From Bacteroides sp. UBA7333 (GTDB taxonomy: Bacteria > Bacteroidota > Bacteroidia > Bacteroidales > Bacteroidaceae): a stretch of 64,000 nt of DNA. The stretch lies in the NCBI GenBank assembly GCA_002471195.1, contig DKPN01000014.1:1-64000 (forward strand), read 5' to 3'. The position numbers and the translations under genes were made by a program. Under the pieces are notes generated by a model. That model saw nothing but the letters and a program-made list of their open reading frames with translations. It ran no database searches and had not been told where the DNA came from. Positions 8,333 to 17,793 of this stretch are shown one piece after another (the first letter of the stretch is position 1; each line of letters opens with the position of its first letter).

Positions 8333-8418
8333 CACAACACCCCCATGTATATCATCATTACATGGGGGTGTTGTGCATCATAACATGGGGATGTAGAAGA
8401 TTTGCGCGTGGGGATGTA
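8333..8418. repeat. 15-bp hairpin with 23-nt-phased tandem copies
   Basis: In the 335-bp spacer 8293-8627, a perfect 15-bp stem (8333-8347 with 8361-8375, CACAACACCCCCATG) encloses 13 nt. The right arm continues into copies of GGGGnTGTn starting at 8364, 8387 and 8410, each exactly 23 nt apart. The first two units also share CATCATnACAT. There is no T tract, so it is not a standard terminator for the acyltransferase gene, though it may still shape the 3' end of that transcript. The stretch 8420-8570 shows nothing else. Confidence 0.7.
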
Positions 8419-8574
8419 AACAACCTAGCAAAGTGATTTTAATATAGGAAGTATTGAAATACAAATCCAACAAATGAGTTCAATCATTGAAATAGCTGAA
8501 CGATGGAAATAGAGCAAAAATACTTTTTCCCGAATGTCTTTGCAATTTAAGGAGCATTTGCTTCATTATGCATT

Positions 8575-8610
8575 AAAAAAAAGAGGCTATCCCCGTAGAA
8601 ATAGCCTCTT
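8575..8610 (-). terminator. rho-independent terminator of PUL1
   Basis: A 10-bp stem, AAGAGGCTAT (8581-8590) with ATAGCCTCTT (8601-8610), is followed on the minus strand by a run of T (plus-strand A run 8575-8582). It lies 18 nt after the GH92 stop and ends the PUL1 enzyme transcript. Confidence 0.85.
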
Positions 8611-8627
8611 CTTTATATATGGTTATC

Positions 8628-10907
8628 TTATTGAACACCCCACTGTGTAGGGGTATCTGTCATTACAAATTCAAGTGTTCCGCCTTGCATTAAAGCATCG
8701 TGTGTAAAGAAAGGAGAGTTGAATACTTTTCCGTTCCATGTAGCCGATTCAATATATTTATTCTCTTTCGAGTTATTTTTGGCAACAATGCGTAATGTTT
8801 TCTTATTAGGCAAATGGATGGTTACATCATCAAACAACGGACGACCGATGGAATATTCGGGCAATCCCGGACTGATTTGATAGAAGCCCATAGAGTTTAG
8901 TATAAACCATGCCGACATTTGGCCACAATCTTCATTGCCCGACAAACCGTTGGGGTCGTTAAAGTATTGAGATTGCAATACGCTATCCACCAATGCTTGG
9001 GTTTTCCAAGGCTGATTGGCTTTGTTGTAAAGATGCAAGATATGGTGGCTAGGTTCATTACCATGTGCATATTGGCCAATCAAACCCGAAATATCAGAGG
9101 ATACTAAGTCGCCTTCTAATGAAGAGTCGGCTGTAAATAGAGAATCTAATTTTCCAATGAAAGCCTCGCGACCTCCCATCAATGTTTCTAAACCTTCAAC
9201 ATCGTGTGGCACAAACCATGTCCATTGCCATGCAGTTCCTTCACAATAATCATCCTCACGGTGATTCGACGAACGAGGGCTGAAAGGAGTACGCCAGTTG
9301 CCATTGATATCTTTACCACGCATAAAGCGAGTTTCAGGATCGAAATAGTGCTCATAGTTTTTAGCCAATTGAGCATAACGTTTTTGTGTAACTGTATCGC
9401 CCAACTCGCCTGCAAGAACCGATATACACCAGTCGTTGTATGCATATTCTAATGCTTTTGCTACCGACTCATGTTCTTTATCGAATGGCACGTATCCTAA
9501 TGTATTTTTGTAATACTTAGAAATTGGCATCAAGCCGTTGTGCTTCAAATAATCGGTCGTTGCAATATTGAAAGTAGTATCATACTCGGCACTACGGATA
9601 CATGCTTCGAGCGCTAATTTAGCATCGAAGCTACGATCGCCTTTCATATATGCATCAACAATCACCGGCACAGCATGATAACCAATCATGGTTGCAGTGT
9701 AGTTGCCTGCAAGCTCCCACATGGGTAATATGCCACCTGTTTTATATTGATCGAGCAAGGTGTTAACAAATTGTCCGTTCAACTCAGGATCGATGATGGT
9801 AAGCAATGGGTGCAAACCTCTGAAAGTATCCCACAAAGAGAAAACAGTATATACCGGAGTATCATCGCCTGTAGTATGTATTTTGCGATCCATACCACGG
9901 TAACGTCCATCTATATCAGTAAATAAGTTGGGCGCAATAGCTGTATGATACAATGCTGTATAGAACACTGTTTTTTGATCTTCGTTGGTTGTGTTTACAT
10001 CGATTTTACTCAAATAATCGTTCCATTTGTTACGCGCCATTGCAACAGTTCCGTCAAAGTCCCAACCTTGTAGTTCGGTAATATTCTTTTCGGCACCCTC
10101 TAAATCAACAGCCGATAGAGCAATCTTAGCCATTACTTGTTCGCCATCAGCAGTAGGAAATTGCAATAAAGCCTTCTTTACCGGTTGAGGTTTCTTCGCT
10201 CCTTGCGGCATTACTGTATCGGTTACGATTTCGCATACGAAAGGTTTTGAGAAGATGGCATAGAAATAGACATCTTGATCCCATGCCCAACCGCTTGTGT
10301 TTTTGAAACCGCGCAAAGTAGAGTCGTTTACAACTTCGATTTCCATGTTACGATTGCGTTGACCTTGCAATGAATAGTCAAGATCGAGAATGAAACCCGA
10401 TTGATCGCTTTTAGGGAATGTGTAACGATGCATTGCTACACGATCGGTAGAGGTCAACTCTGCCTTTACTCCATAGGTATCTAACAATACCGAATAGTAA
10501 CCCGGTGATGCCACTTCGTTGTCGTGCGAAAATTTTGATGCATACGAAAGCGTTTGAGCATCGGCAGCAACAGGAGTTATGTTTTGAGCTCCCACAGTAG
10601 GCATTAAAAGCACATCGCCATAATCGCCACAACCAGTACCGCTAAGATGCGTATGCGAGAAACCATTGATGGTAGTATCATCAGTATAGTATCCCGAACA
10701 AGCATCCCAACCATAGATACGGGTATCGGGACTAGGCTGAATCATACCATTAGGAACGACAGCTCCGGGGAAAGTGTGTCCATGTCCACCCGTTCCGATG
10801 AACGGATTCACATAAGCTGCATAATCTGTTTTAGTGGTTTTTACACCACAGCCTGCAAGAACCGTCAGAGCGACGATTCCTTGCAGGCATAGTGATTTGA
10901 TTTTCAT
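8628..10907 (-). CDS. GH92 exo-alpha-mannosidase, lipoprotein
   Basis: A 759-residue calcium-dependent exo-acting alpha-mannosidase of family GH92, which trims alpha-linked mannose from N-glycans and related mannans. A lipoprotein signal ends at LAGC (Cys20), placing it on a membrane surface. The N-terminal sandwich begins with YVNPFIGTGGHGHTFPGA (about residues 32-49). The catalytic (alpha/alpha)6 half carries SLWDTFR (Trp359, Asp360), the general-acid region CEGTAWQW with Glu556, HGNEPSHH (615-622) and SGNEDCGQMSAW with Asp660. All expected motifs are intact and length is normal. It is the last gene of the GH2-GH20-GH92 group, 21 bp after GH20. Linkage specificity (1,2, 1,3 or others) cannot be read with confidence. 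Confidence 0.93.
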   Translation of the reverse strand: MKIKSLCLQGIVALTVLAGCGVKTTKTDYAAYVNPFIGTGGHGHTFPGAVVPNGMIQPSPDTRIYGWDACSGYYTDDTTINGFSHTHLSGTGCGDYGDVLLMPTVGAQNITPVAADAQTLSYASKFSHDNEVASPGYYSVLLDTYGVKAELTSTDRVAMHRYTFPKSDQSGFILDLDYSLQGQRNRNMEIEVVNDSTLRGFKNTSGWAWDQDVYFYAIFSKPFVCEIVTDTVMPQGAKKPQPVKKALLQFPTADGEQVMAKIALSAVDLEGAEKNITELQGWDFDGTVAMARNKWNDYLSKIDVNTTNEDQKTVFYTALYHTAIAPNLFTDIDGRYRGMDRKIHTTGDDTPVYTVFSLWDTFRGLHPLLTIIDPELNGQFVNTLLDQYKTGGILPMWELAGNYTATMIGYHAVPVIVDAYMKGDRSFDAKLALEACIRSAEYDTTFNIATTDYLKHNGLMPISKYYKNTLGYVPFDKEHESVAKALEYAYNDWCISVLAGELGDTVTQKRYAQLAKNYEHYFDPETRFMRGKDINGNWRTPFSPRSSNHREDDYCEGTAWQWTWFVPHDVEGLETLMGGREAFIGKLDSLFTADSSLEGDLVSSDISGLIGQYAHGNEPSHHILHLYNKANQPWKTQALVDSVLQSQYFNDPNGLSGNEDCGQMSAWFILNSMGFYQISPGLPEYSIGRPLFDDVTIHLPNKKTLRIVAKNNSKENKYIESATWNGKVFNSPFFTHDALMQGGTLEFVMTDTPTQWGVQ

Positions 10908-10928
10908 GATTTTATTCGGTTATATATC

Positions 10929-13253
10929 TTAATTGATCGTTATTTCATCAACAAATAAGAAGCCATTTTTGCCTTTACCACCATGCCAAGCCGGTATCGA
11001 TTGTTCAGACAATGCAATTACGCGAACAAAGCGAGTAGCAACCGGTGTAAAAGTTAGTTTATGGTCGTAAATACCATTACGGTCTTTTTCTGTCATGGCA
11101 GGATATTGCTCTGAAGCAACTTTAGTAAAGTCAACTCCATTATCAGATACTTCGATAGTAATACCGCGTGTATCAAATACCCAATCGCCTTTTTCGGCAA
11201 TTGTAGAAATAGCAACACTCGAAATTTCAGTTGATTGTTGCAAGTCGATCGTTACATCCATATCGTTACGGAAAAATGCAATCCAACGACCTGTTTTATA
11301 GTTGCCATCTCCTTTTAAACCATCGACCAAAGTAGATGCACCATTAAACATATATTGCTTATTGATAGGTTGATTGGCAACAATCGGTTTGTTGGTTGAT
11401 TTACTAAACAATACCTTCTCGGTAAACACGCGGCTATTGCCAGTAGGACGAATAGCTACCGCTTTTACAATACAGTTATCATCGATAACGATAACACTAT
11501 CGGCTACTTGCGAATTGACAGTTGGTTCAGTTCCATCTAAAGTATAATAGATAGGTGCACCATCAATTGTTTCCATGTAGATATCTACTGTACCGGTTGT
11601 TGGGTTTGAAACAAAGTTAGTAGATACATCGAACACATGTTTTGCATAGTTGTAGTTTTGTTGAGCGTAAACATCAACAAGCTGTGGCAAACGATTCAAG
11701 AAACCTTTGTAATTTTTTGAATCGGCACTCGACCATTGGATATCCGACAATGCAGCCCAACGAGGTAAAGCCATATATTCGAGTTGGCTATATGTAGGTA
11801 TATATTCGGTCCAATGATTAGCTTGAACACCAACAATGCGTTTTTGTTCTTCTTCATTCAATGATTTTGGCATTGGTTCATATGAATATACACGCTCTAA
11901 AGGCAAATATCCACCAATAGCCAAGGGCTCATTTTCGGTATCGTTTGATTGATAATAGTCAAAATACAAATAAGTATTTGGAGTCATGATCACGTCGTGT
12001 CCTTGACGAGCTGCTTCAATACCACCCGCTTCGCCACGCCATGACATTACAGTAGCATTTGGAGCTAAACCACCTTCAAGAATTTCGTCCCAACCAATGA
12101 TTTGACGACCATTTTTATTTAAAAATTTCTCTGCATGGTTGATGATATAGCTCTGAAGATACTCTTCTTTTGAGTGTTTGCTATCGCCTTTGATACCTAA
12201 CTCTTTAATACGAGCTTGACACTTCTCACAAGTTGTCCATCTTACTTTTGGACACTCATCGCCACCGATGTGGATATATTCGTGAGGGAAGATTTCCATT
12301 ACTTCAGTCAATACATCATCGATAAATGTCAATACAGTGTCGTTGCCTGCACAAAGAACATCATCCGATACACCCCATTGGCGCCACACTTCGTATGGAC
12401 CACCCGTACAACCTAAATTAGGGTAAGCAGCCAAAGCAGCTTGCATATGACCAGGAAGATCGATCTCTGGAATCACAGTGATATAACGATCGGCTGCATA
12501 AGCTACGATTTCTTTAGCTTGCTCTTGGGTATAGAAACCATCATAAGGTTTTCCATCATATTCGCCAGAGTTTCTACCGATAACGGTTTCGCTACGTTTT
12601 GCACCGATTTCTGTTAGCAATGGATATTTTTTAATTTCAAGACGCCATCCTTGGTCTTCGGTTAAGTGCCAGTGTAGCGTATTCATATTGTGAAGCGCCA
12701 TCATATCGATGTATTTCTTAAGTTCGTCCATAGTAAAGTAGTGACGACCTACATCTAAATGTGTTCCACGGTAATCGAAACGTGGGTAATCAACAATTTC
12801 AACTGCGCTTAATACCGGGGTGCTATTTGCTACTACCGGAATTGATTTGCGTAAAGTTTGAATGCCATAGAATACACCTGCAGCACTACCACCCGATATC
12901 ATTACACCATCATTATTAACAGTTAGTTTGTATCCTTCGGGTTTTTCTTGATTAGCATCGATTTGTAATGAGATATTACCTTTGCTCTGGCCATCGGCAA
13001 CTACTGCATAAGTATTGCCTGTAGACTCTTTTAAGAATTGAGCGAGATACTCGGCATTGCGTTGCATCATTTCGTTTCCTGCAGGGTAAACGATTTTAAC
13101 ACCATTGCTCAATGTAAACTCTTGCCCAACTGTTGTAGTAATTTCTTGCGGCAAAGGAATTACTTGGTAGTTTGCCGTTGTCTTAACATTAGAACAAGAT
13201 GCGATAACACCTGCCAATGCAACCAAACCGGCTAGTTTAAATAACTTTTTCAT
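10929..13253 (-). CDS. GH20 beta-N-acetylhexosaminidase, lipoprotein
   Basis: A 774-residue exo-hexosaminidase that removes terminal beta-GlcNAc or GalNAc by substrate-assisted catalysis. The lipobox ends at Cys20 (VIASC). An N-terminal GH20b-type domain (about 30-155) is followed by the TIM barrel (about 158-500), with HWHLTEDQGWRLEI and the catalytic pair Asp332-Glu333 in HIGGDECP. The C-terminus has a chitobiase-like segment (about 560-620, PIYYTLDGTEPT) and a discoidin-like domain (about 640-774) with GDWVFDTRGITIEVS, likely for carbohydrate binding. It sits between GH2 and GH92 with about 22-bp gaps, suggesting co-transcription. In N-glycan breakdown it would expose mannose for the flanking mannosidases. 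Confidence 0.93.
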   Translation of the reverse strand: MKKLFKLAGLVALAGVIASCSNVKTTANYQVIPLPQEITTTVGQEFTLSNGVKIVYPAGNEMMQRNAEYLAQFLKESTGNTYAVVADGQSKGNISLQIDANQEKPEGYKLTVNNDGVMISGGSAAGVFYGIQTLRKSIPVVANSTPVLSAVEIVDYPRFDYRGTHLDVGRHYFTMDELKKYIDMMALHNMNTLHWHLTEDQGWRLEIKKYPLLTEIGAKRSETVIGRNSGEYDGKPYDGFYTQEQAKEIVAYAADRYITVIPEIDLPGHMQAALAAYPNLGCTGGPYEVWRQWGVSDDVLCAGNDTVLTFIDDVLTEVMEIFPHEYIHIGGDECPKVRWTTCEKCQARIKELGIKGDSKHSKEEYLQSYIINHAEKFLNKNGRQIIGWDEILEGGLAPNATVMSWRGEAGGIEAARQGHDVIMTPNTYLYFDYYQSNDTENEPLAIGGYLPLERVYSYEPMPKSLNEEEQKRIVGVQANHWTEYIPTYSQLEYMALPRWAALSDIQWSSADSKNYKGFLNRLPQLVDVYAQQNYNYAKHVFDVSTNFVSNPTTGTVDIYMETIDGAPIYYTLDGTEPTVNSQVADSVIVIDDNCIVKAVAIRPTGNSRVFTEKVLFSKSTNKPIVANQPINKQYMFNGASTLVDGLKGDGNYKTGRWIAFFRNDMDVTIDLQQSTEISSVAISTIAEKGDWVFDTRGITIEVSDNGVDFTKVASEQYPAMTEKDRNGIYDHKLTFTPVATRFVRVIALSEQSIPAWHGGKGKNGFLFVDEITIN

Positions 13254-13277
13254 TGTATTTGTTTATAAAATTTAGTT

Positions 13278-15836
13278 TCAGTATGTTTCTTTGATATGCT
13301 TTATATCAATAGTTTGAGGCTCATTTTTCTTTATTTGAGGCGAAGTTATTACAATTTTTCGTGTTTCGCCTGGTAATAGGTCAAAGAAATTGTCGGAGAA
13401 ACGAGCACCTTGTATTGGAATTTGAATGAATACATCTTTTGCCAATCTACTCGACTTAAGCGTCACCTCGCATTGACCATCTTTTTGCTTTATCGTATAG
13501 ACGATTTTTGTGTCGGGAAGCTCTAAGTCTTTGGTTCTTTCAAAGAAATGAACATCGCGAGCAACCGATTTGCCCGATTTATCTTTTAATGTGAATAATA
13601 AGAAACTGGTTTTACGTGTGGTTTCATTTCCCCAATCGGATGTTAGCGACTCAAAAACCTGTTTTGAGGTATTGGCTGGGGCATTAGTAATGATACGTTT
13701 CGTTTTTAGTTTTTTACCATTGAAATCGATTTGTTGCATCTCTAAAGTCAAGTCATCTAATGATTCGAGTTTGTCTGAAAGTAGATAAACATTCAAACTA
13801 TCGTTCATTTGTATGGGGTTGATGATCAGCGGAGCAAAAGCACGTTGAGCTTGATAATGCAACGCTTTCCAGTTGCCATAATAGTCGATTCCCGACCATG
13901 AAACTACCGGCCAGTTATCATTAAGCTGCCAGTATAGCGTGCCCATACAATATGGACGATTACGGCGATGTGCTTCGAAGCAATGACGCATTCCTTGTCC
14001 TTGCAATACTAAACCTACATAAACAAAATCTTCAAATTTTTCGGGAACGATATAATCGCGCTCCATATATGTGCGAATTAAACTGTTGCCAATACTACTT
14101 TTTTGATGGGCATTCATCACTTCCGACTCTATTTCGTAATCTTCGGGAGAAGCAAAGGTTGCAATGGTTTTCATTTCGGGGAATGATTGGAAACCAAATT
14201 CACTGATAAAACGTCCTAATTCGGTATCTGACGATTCGAAAGGTTTCTTTCCATACCATATTCCCCAGTTATGACTATCGCCCATCCCCCATGAATTGGG
14301 TCGTCCCCAGTTGGCCAAATAAGGTGAGGAGTGTACATAGAAACGCTCTTCATCTAATTCTTTAACCTTAGCAGGAAGCAACTCTTTGAACAGTTTGTTA
14401 TAATCGCTATAAAACTGATTGTAAGTTTGCTCAGAATATTTTTTTTGCCATCCCCAATATTTCAATCCTTCAAGGATTTCATTATTGCCACACCACATAG
14501 CAATAGAAGGATGATTGCGAAGGCGTTTGATATTATATTCAGCCTCTTTTTCGACATTCTTTAAGAAAGCCGGATCGCCGGGATAAACCGTACATGCAAA
14601 CATAAAGTCTTGCCACACAATAATACCATTTTCATCGGCTAAATCGTAAAAACGATCGTCTTCATAAATGCCACCTCCCCATACACGAATCACATTCATA
14701 TTGGCAGCCACCACATCATCAAAAAGAGTTTTATATTTTTCATCTGTCATTTGTGGCAAAAGAACTTCACTTGGTATATAGTTGGCACCTTTGGCGAACA
14801 TCGGTATTCCATTCACTTCAAAATAGTATGACTCGCCATGCTCATCGGGTTCGTTTACCAATCTAAGGGTTCGCAATCCGATGCGTTGATCGGCATGCGC
14901 AATGCATACATCGTTTTTATAAATATCGGCTGCTACCTGATATAAAGTCGGTTTACCCCATCCATTAGGCATCCAACGTACAGGATTATCGATAATTGAT
15001 GTTAGCTGAATGGCATTGGTTCCTTTGTGGAGTGAAACCTGTTGTTTGCTCTGACTTATCTCTTTGCCTTGGAGTGTTACAGTAACAATAGCCTCAACAG
15101 TAGCATCGCTCAAACTGTTTACTTCTATCACGTTTGATAGTATAGCTTCCTGATCGGTAAGTTTTGTTTGTTTTACATGCAAGTCGTCAATCGTTGCTTG
15201 ATTGTAGAAGTTCAATGCGATAGGACGCCAAATACCCGATGAAACCATACGAATCCCCCAATCCCATCCATAGTGATAGGGTGCCTTGCGAGTAAAAATA
15301 CTCATACGCTTTTCATGATGATCGTTATCGGCAGGATAATTAAAACCATTGGACTCCCATTGAGGTAAGGTTTGTGTAATAGGTGAATGAAAACGAACTT
15401 GAAGCAGATTTTCGCCTTCGCGCAATATATCCTTAACCGGAACCGTGTGTCCGATAAACATATTGTCGGACTTTAAAATATGTGATCCATTTAAATAGAC
15501 ATCGGCATAGGTATCCAATCCCTCAAATATCATTTGTGCACCCTCATATTGCAATTGATCTGCGGTAACATTAAAAGAAGTTTTATATTGCCAGTCTTCA
15601 TTTTCGACCCATTGAATATCTTTTTCATTGGTTCCATAAAAAGGGTTGGGCAACATATGAAGGCGTAACAAATCTTGATGTACGGTACCCGGCACTTGGG
15701 CAGGCAACCATTTATCCGTTCCAACTTGTTTAAAACTCCAACCTTCATTAAGTTGTATCAACTGTGTATCGCTAACGTCTTGACCAAACACAAACGAAGT
15801 ACAACAGATCAACATACTTAGAATTCCTCTTTTCAT
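13278..15836 (-). CDS. GH2 beta-mannosidase
   Basis: An 852-residue family GH2 retaining glycosidase of the beta-mannosidase branch. After a signal peptide (about 1-18) come the sugar-binding domain (LNEGWSFKQVG, PGTVHQDLL, FYGTNEKDIQW), an immunoglobulin-like domain and the TIM barrel with NVIRVWGGGIYE. The predicted acid/base is Glu453 in MWCGNNEILEG and the nucleophile Glu546 in FISEFGFQSFP, both in the expected places. PYHYGWDWGIR near residue 186 is typical of mannosidases rather than galactosidases. In this context it would split the Man-beta-1,4-GlcNAc link of the N-glycan core after alpha-mannose removal. It carries no lipobox, so it is probably periplasmic. It starts the three-enzyme group downstream of a terminator. 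Confidence 0.92.
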   Translation of the reverse strand: MKRGILSMLICCTSFVFGQDVSDTQLIQLNEGWSFKQVGTDKWLPAQVPGTVHQDLLRLHMLPNPFYGTNEKDIQWVENEDWQYKTSFNVTADQLQYEGAQMIFEGLDTYADVYLNGSHILKSDNMFIGHTVPVKDILREGENLLQVRFHSPITQTLPQWESNGFNYPADNDHHEKRMSIFTRKAPYHYGWDWGIRMVSSGIWRPIALNFYNQATIDDLHVKQTKLTDQEAILSNVIEVNSLSDATVEAIVTVTLQGKEISQSKQQVSLHKGTNAIQLTSIIDNPVRWMPNGWGKPTLYQVAADIYKNDVCIAHADQRIGLRTLRLVNEPDEHGESYYFEVNGIPMFAKGANYIPSEVLLPQMTDEKYKTLFDDVVAANMNVIRVWGGGIYEDDRFYDLADENGIIVWQDFMFACTVYPGDPAFLKNVEKEAEYNIKRLRNHPSIAMWCGNNEILEGLKYWGWQKKYSEQTYNQFYSDYNKLFKELLPAKVKELDEERFYVHSSPYLANWGRPNSWGMGDSHNWGIWYGKKPFESSDTELGRFISEFGFQSFPEMKTIATFASPEDYEIESEVMNAHQKSSIGNSLIRTYMERDYIVPEKFEDFVYVGLVLQGQGMRHCFEAHRRNRPYCMGTLYWQLNDNWPVVSWSGIDYYGNWKALHYQAQRAFAPLIINPIQMNDSLNVYLLSDKLESLDDLTLEMQQIDFNGKKLKTKRIITNAPANTSKQVFESLTSDWGNETTRKTSFLLFTLKDKSGKSVARDVHFFERTKDLELPDTKIVYTIKQKDGQCEVTLKSSRLAKDVFIQIPIQGARFSDNFFDLLPGETRKIVITSPQIKKNEPQTIDIKHIKETY

Positions 15837-16131
15837 ACGTGTACTACTATATAAGTTTAATTATTTTTCATCTGGTGCCCCATAAATACGGTGTATCATC
15901 ATCAGTAATGCGTAATGAGGATATATCATGTTTCGTTATACTTATTTTGGCAATAACATCGAAAGGGCTTATATCAGGAATTAAAAATAATCATAATTGC
16001 GGAGAGTAACTATTTGATATTACATTTATTAGTTATCATTATTATTTATTCCAAAAAAACTATATCTGTAACATTTTTAAAACAATAGCGAGCTAGAGTT
16101 TTAACATTCGCACAATAGGTTGTTTTTAAAT
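15837..16131. other. spacer upstream of the GH2 gene, no gene seen
   Basis: About 295 bp of AT-rich DNA between the sulfatase terminator and the GH2 start. It must hold the promoter for the GH2-GH20-GH92 group if the terminator works, but no TAnnTTTG match was found on the minus strand. No open frame or strong hairpin was recognised. Confidence 0.4.
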
Positions 16132-16169
16132 AAAAAAAATCACACAGATAGACCAGCATCTGTGTGATT
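16132..16169 (-). terminator. hairpin terminator after the sulfatase
   Basis: A 12-bp stem, AATCACACAGAT (16138-16149) with ATCTGTGTGATT (16158-16169), and 8-nt loop. On the minus strand a T run follows (plus-strand A run 16132-16139). It lies 13 nt after the sulfatase stop and would split PUL1 into two transcripts. Confidence 0.85.
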
Positions 16170-16182
16170 CGCTTATATACTA

Positions 16183-17703
16183 TTATTTAGGAAGCGTGAT
16201 TTTAAAATATGGACTTGGAGTATGTTCTTGATAGACGATATCTTGTAATTCTTTTACAATAGTAGGATGCTGTTGTGCTACATCATTAAGTTCTTGAATA
16301 TCGTTAGCTAAATTATAGAGAGAAGATTCTCCTTTGCGAACCAATAGCTTCCAATCGCCTTTGCGAACTGCAATCTGGTCGGTTTCGCCAAACTCCCAGT
16401 ATAAGAAATCATGTTTCTTTTGCTTTTTCTTACCTTTCAGCGTATTGACAAACGATATACCATCGAAATAATTAACGTCAGAATCGGGATTACTAAACTC
16501 TTTGGCAATATTTTTCACCCCTGCCAACTCACCAAATGTGGGCATTAAATCGTAAAATGCCAGTTGATGGTCATTTTGTGTACCCGCTTTCACCTGTTTA
16601 GGCCAGCGTGCAATAAATGGCACACGTATACCTCCTTCTAAACATTGACGCTTCAAACCACGTAACTTACCATCGCGTCCAAAGAAGGTAGGATCGGCAC
16701 CCCCCTCTTCGTGAGGACCATTATCACTTGAGAAAACAACAAGTGTATTTTCATCCAACCCTTTTTCTTTAAGCTTTGCCAAAACTTCGCCGACATATAA
16801 ATCCAAGCGAGTAATCATAGCTGCAAACTGTGCATGCACATTGGTTGTGGCATTATAGCGAGAGTATTCTTGCCCGGCCCAATTTTTATCTTCTGGAAAA
16901 CGAGCTTCATACGATTGTAACAAAGAATCGTTGGGTTGCACCAATTCGGCATGAGGCAATGTGTAAGTGAACACTCCGAAAAAGGGAGTTTTACCATCTT
17001 GCTGATCAATCCAATCCATTGCTTTTTCATGGATAATTTGCGCGGTATATTGTGGCCGCTTATAATAATCAGGACCAAACATCGGATATTTAATATTCTC
17101 TTCTAATACCACACGTACGGTAGCTGTGTCGCCCAGAGATTTGCTATATCTATTCAAGAAGTTGGGATAATACAAATGTGCTTGAAATTGACACACAAAA
17201 CCATAATATTCGTCAATTCCACGTTTATCGGGTGTAGAAGCAGAGCCTTCATAACCACCTGCCCATTTACCAAACATACCGGTATTGTAACCTTGTGATT
17301 TCATTACTTCGGGCAGTATTACATGATTAGGATCGTAGGGATGTTGTCCGGCAACGGCAAAATCGTTATTATCGCCATATTTAATAATTGGAGAATCGCG
17401 CCAATATTCTTTATTTCCACGAACTTCGGTGTGTCCGGTATGTTGTCCGGTCATGAAAGTAGCTCTTGAGGGTGCGCTTACCGGACTACCGGCATAGGCT
17501 TGTGTAAATAGCATTCCTTCGCTAGCCATTTGGTCGAGGTGTGGAGTATCTATATGAGATTGCCCGTAACAACCTAAATCACCGTAACCCATATCATCAC
17601 ATAATATAAAAATAATATTGGGCTTGTCTTGTTTTTGACTATACAAAGAAGCTGCTGAAAGTAGTAAGCCGCTACCTAAAAGGCAAAGTTTCTTGCTATT
17701 CAT
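16183..17703 (-). CDS. S1-family sulfatase, serine type
   Basis: A 506-residue formylglycine sulfatase that would remove sulfate esters from a glycan. After a signal peptide (about 1-23) it has NIIFILCDDMGYGDLGCYG with the metal-binding Asp pair, and the sulfatase signature SAPSRATFMTGQ starting at Ser76. The residue to be oxidised to formylglycine is serine, not cysteine, so it needs an anaerobic (anSME-type) maturase, which is not encoded in this window. FSSDNGPHEEGG supplies further active-site residues. I start it at 17703 (MNSKK). The longer frame from 17742 puts charged residues ahead of the signal peptide. It follows SusD and ends in a terminator. With the N-glycan enzymes it may act on sulfated GlcNAc or Gal, but the subfamily was not determined. 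Confidence 0.9.
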   Translation of the reverse strand: MNSKKLCLLGSGLLLSAASLYSQKQDKPNIIFILCDDMGYGDLGCYGQSHIDTPHLDQMASEGMLFTQAYAGSPVSAPSRATFMTGQHTGHTEVRGNKEYWRDSPIIKYGDNNDFAVAGQHPYDPNHVILPEVMKSQGYNTGMFGKWAGGYEGSASTPDKRGIDEYYGFVCQFQAHLYYPNFLNRYSKSLGDTATVRVVLEENIKYPMFGPDYYKRPQYTAQIIHEKAMDWIDQQDGKTPFFGVFTYTLPHAELVQPNDSLLQSYEARFPEDKNWAGQEYSRYNATTNVHAQFAAMITRLDLYVGEVLAKLKEKGLDENTLVVFSSDNGPHEEGGADPTFFGRDGKLRGLKRQCLEGGIRVPFIARWPKQVKAGTQNDHQLAFYDLMPTFGELAGVKNIAKEFSNPDSDVNYFDGISFVNTLKGKKKQKKHDFLYWEFGETDQIAVRKGDWKLLVRKGESSLYNLANDIQELNDVAQQHPTIVKELQDIVYQEHTPSPYFKITLPK

Positions 17704-17793
17704 TCTATATTTCTTAATATTAGAAAAATATCGGCCATGCAAGAAAGTTTAGCTTTCGGGCAAAGCCGATATTTTAGTGTTATAATCTATCGT

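Noticed and set aside
8333..8375. Standard rho-independent terminator of the acyltransferase gene
   Set aside because: The stem is strong but no T run follows on either strand, and phased copies continue beyond it.
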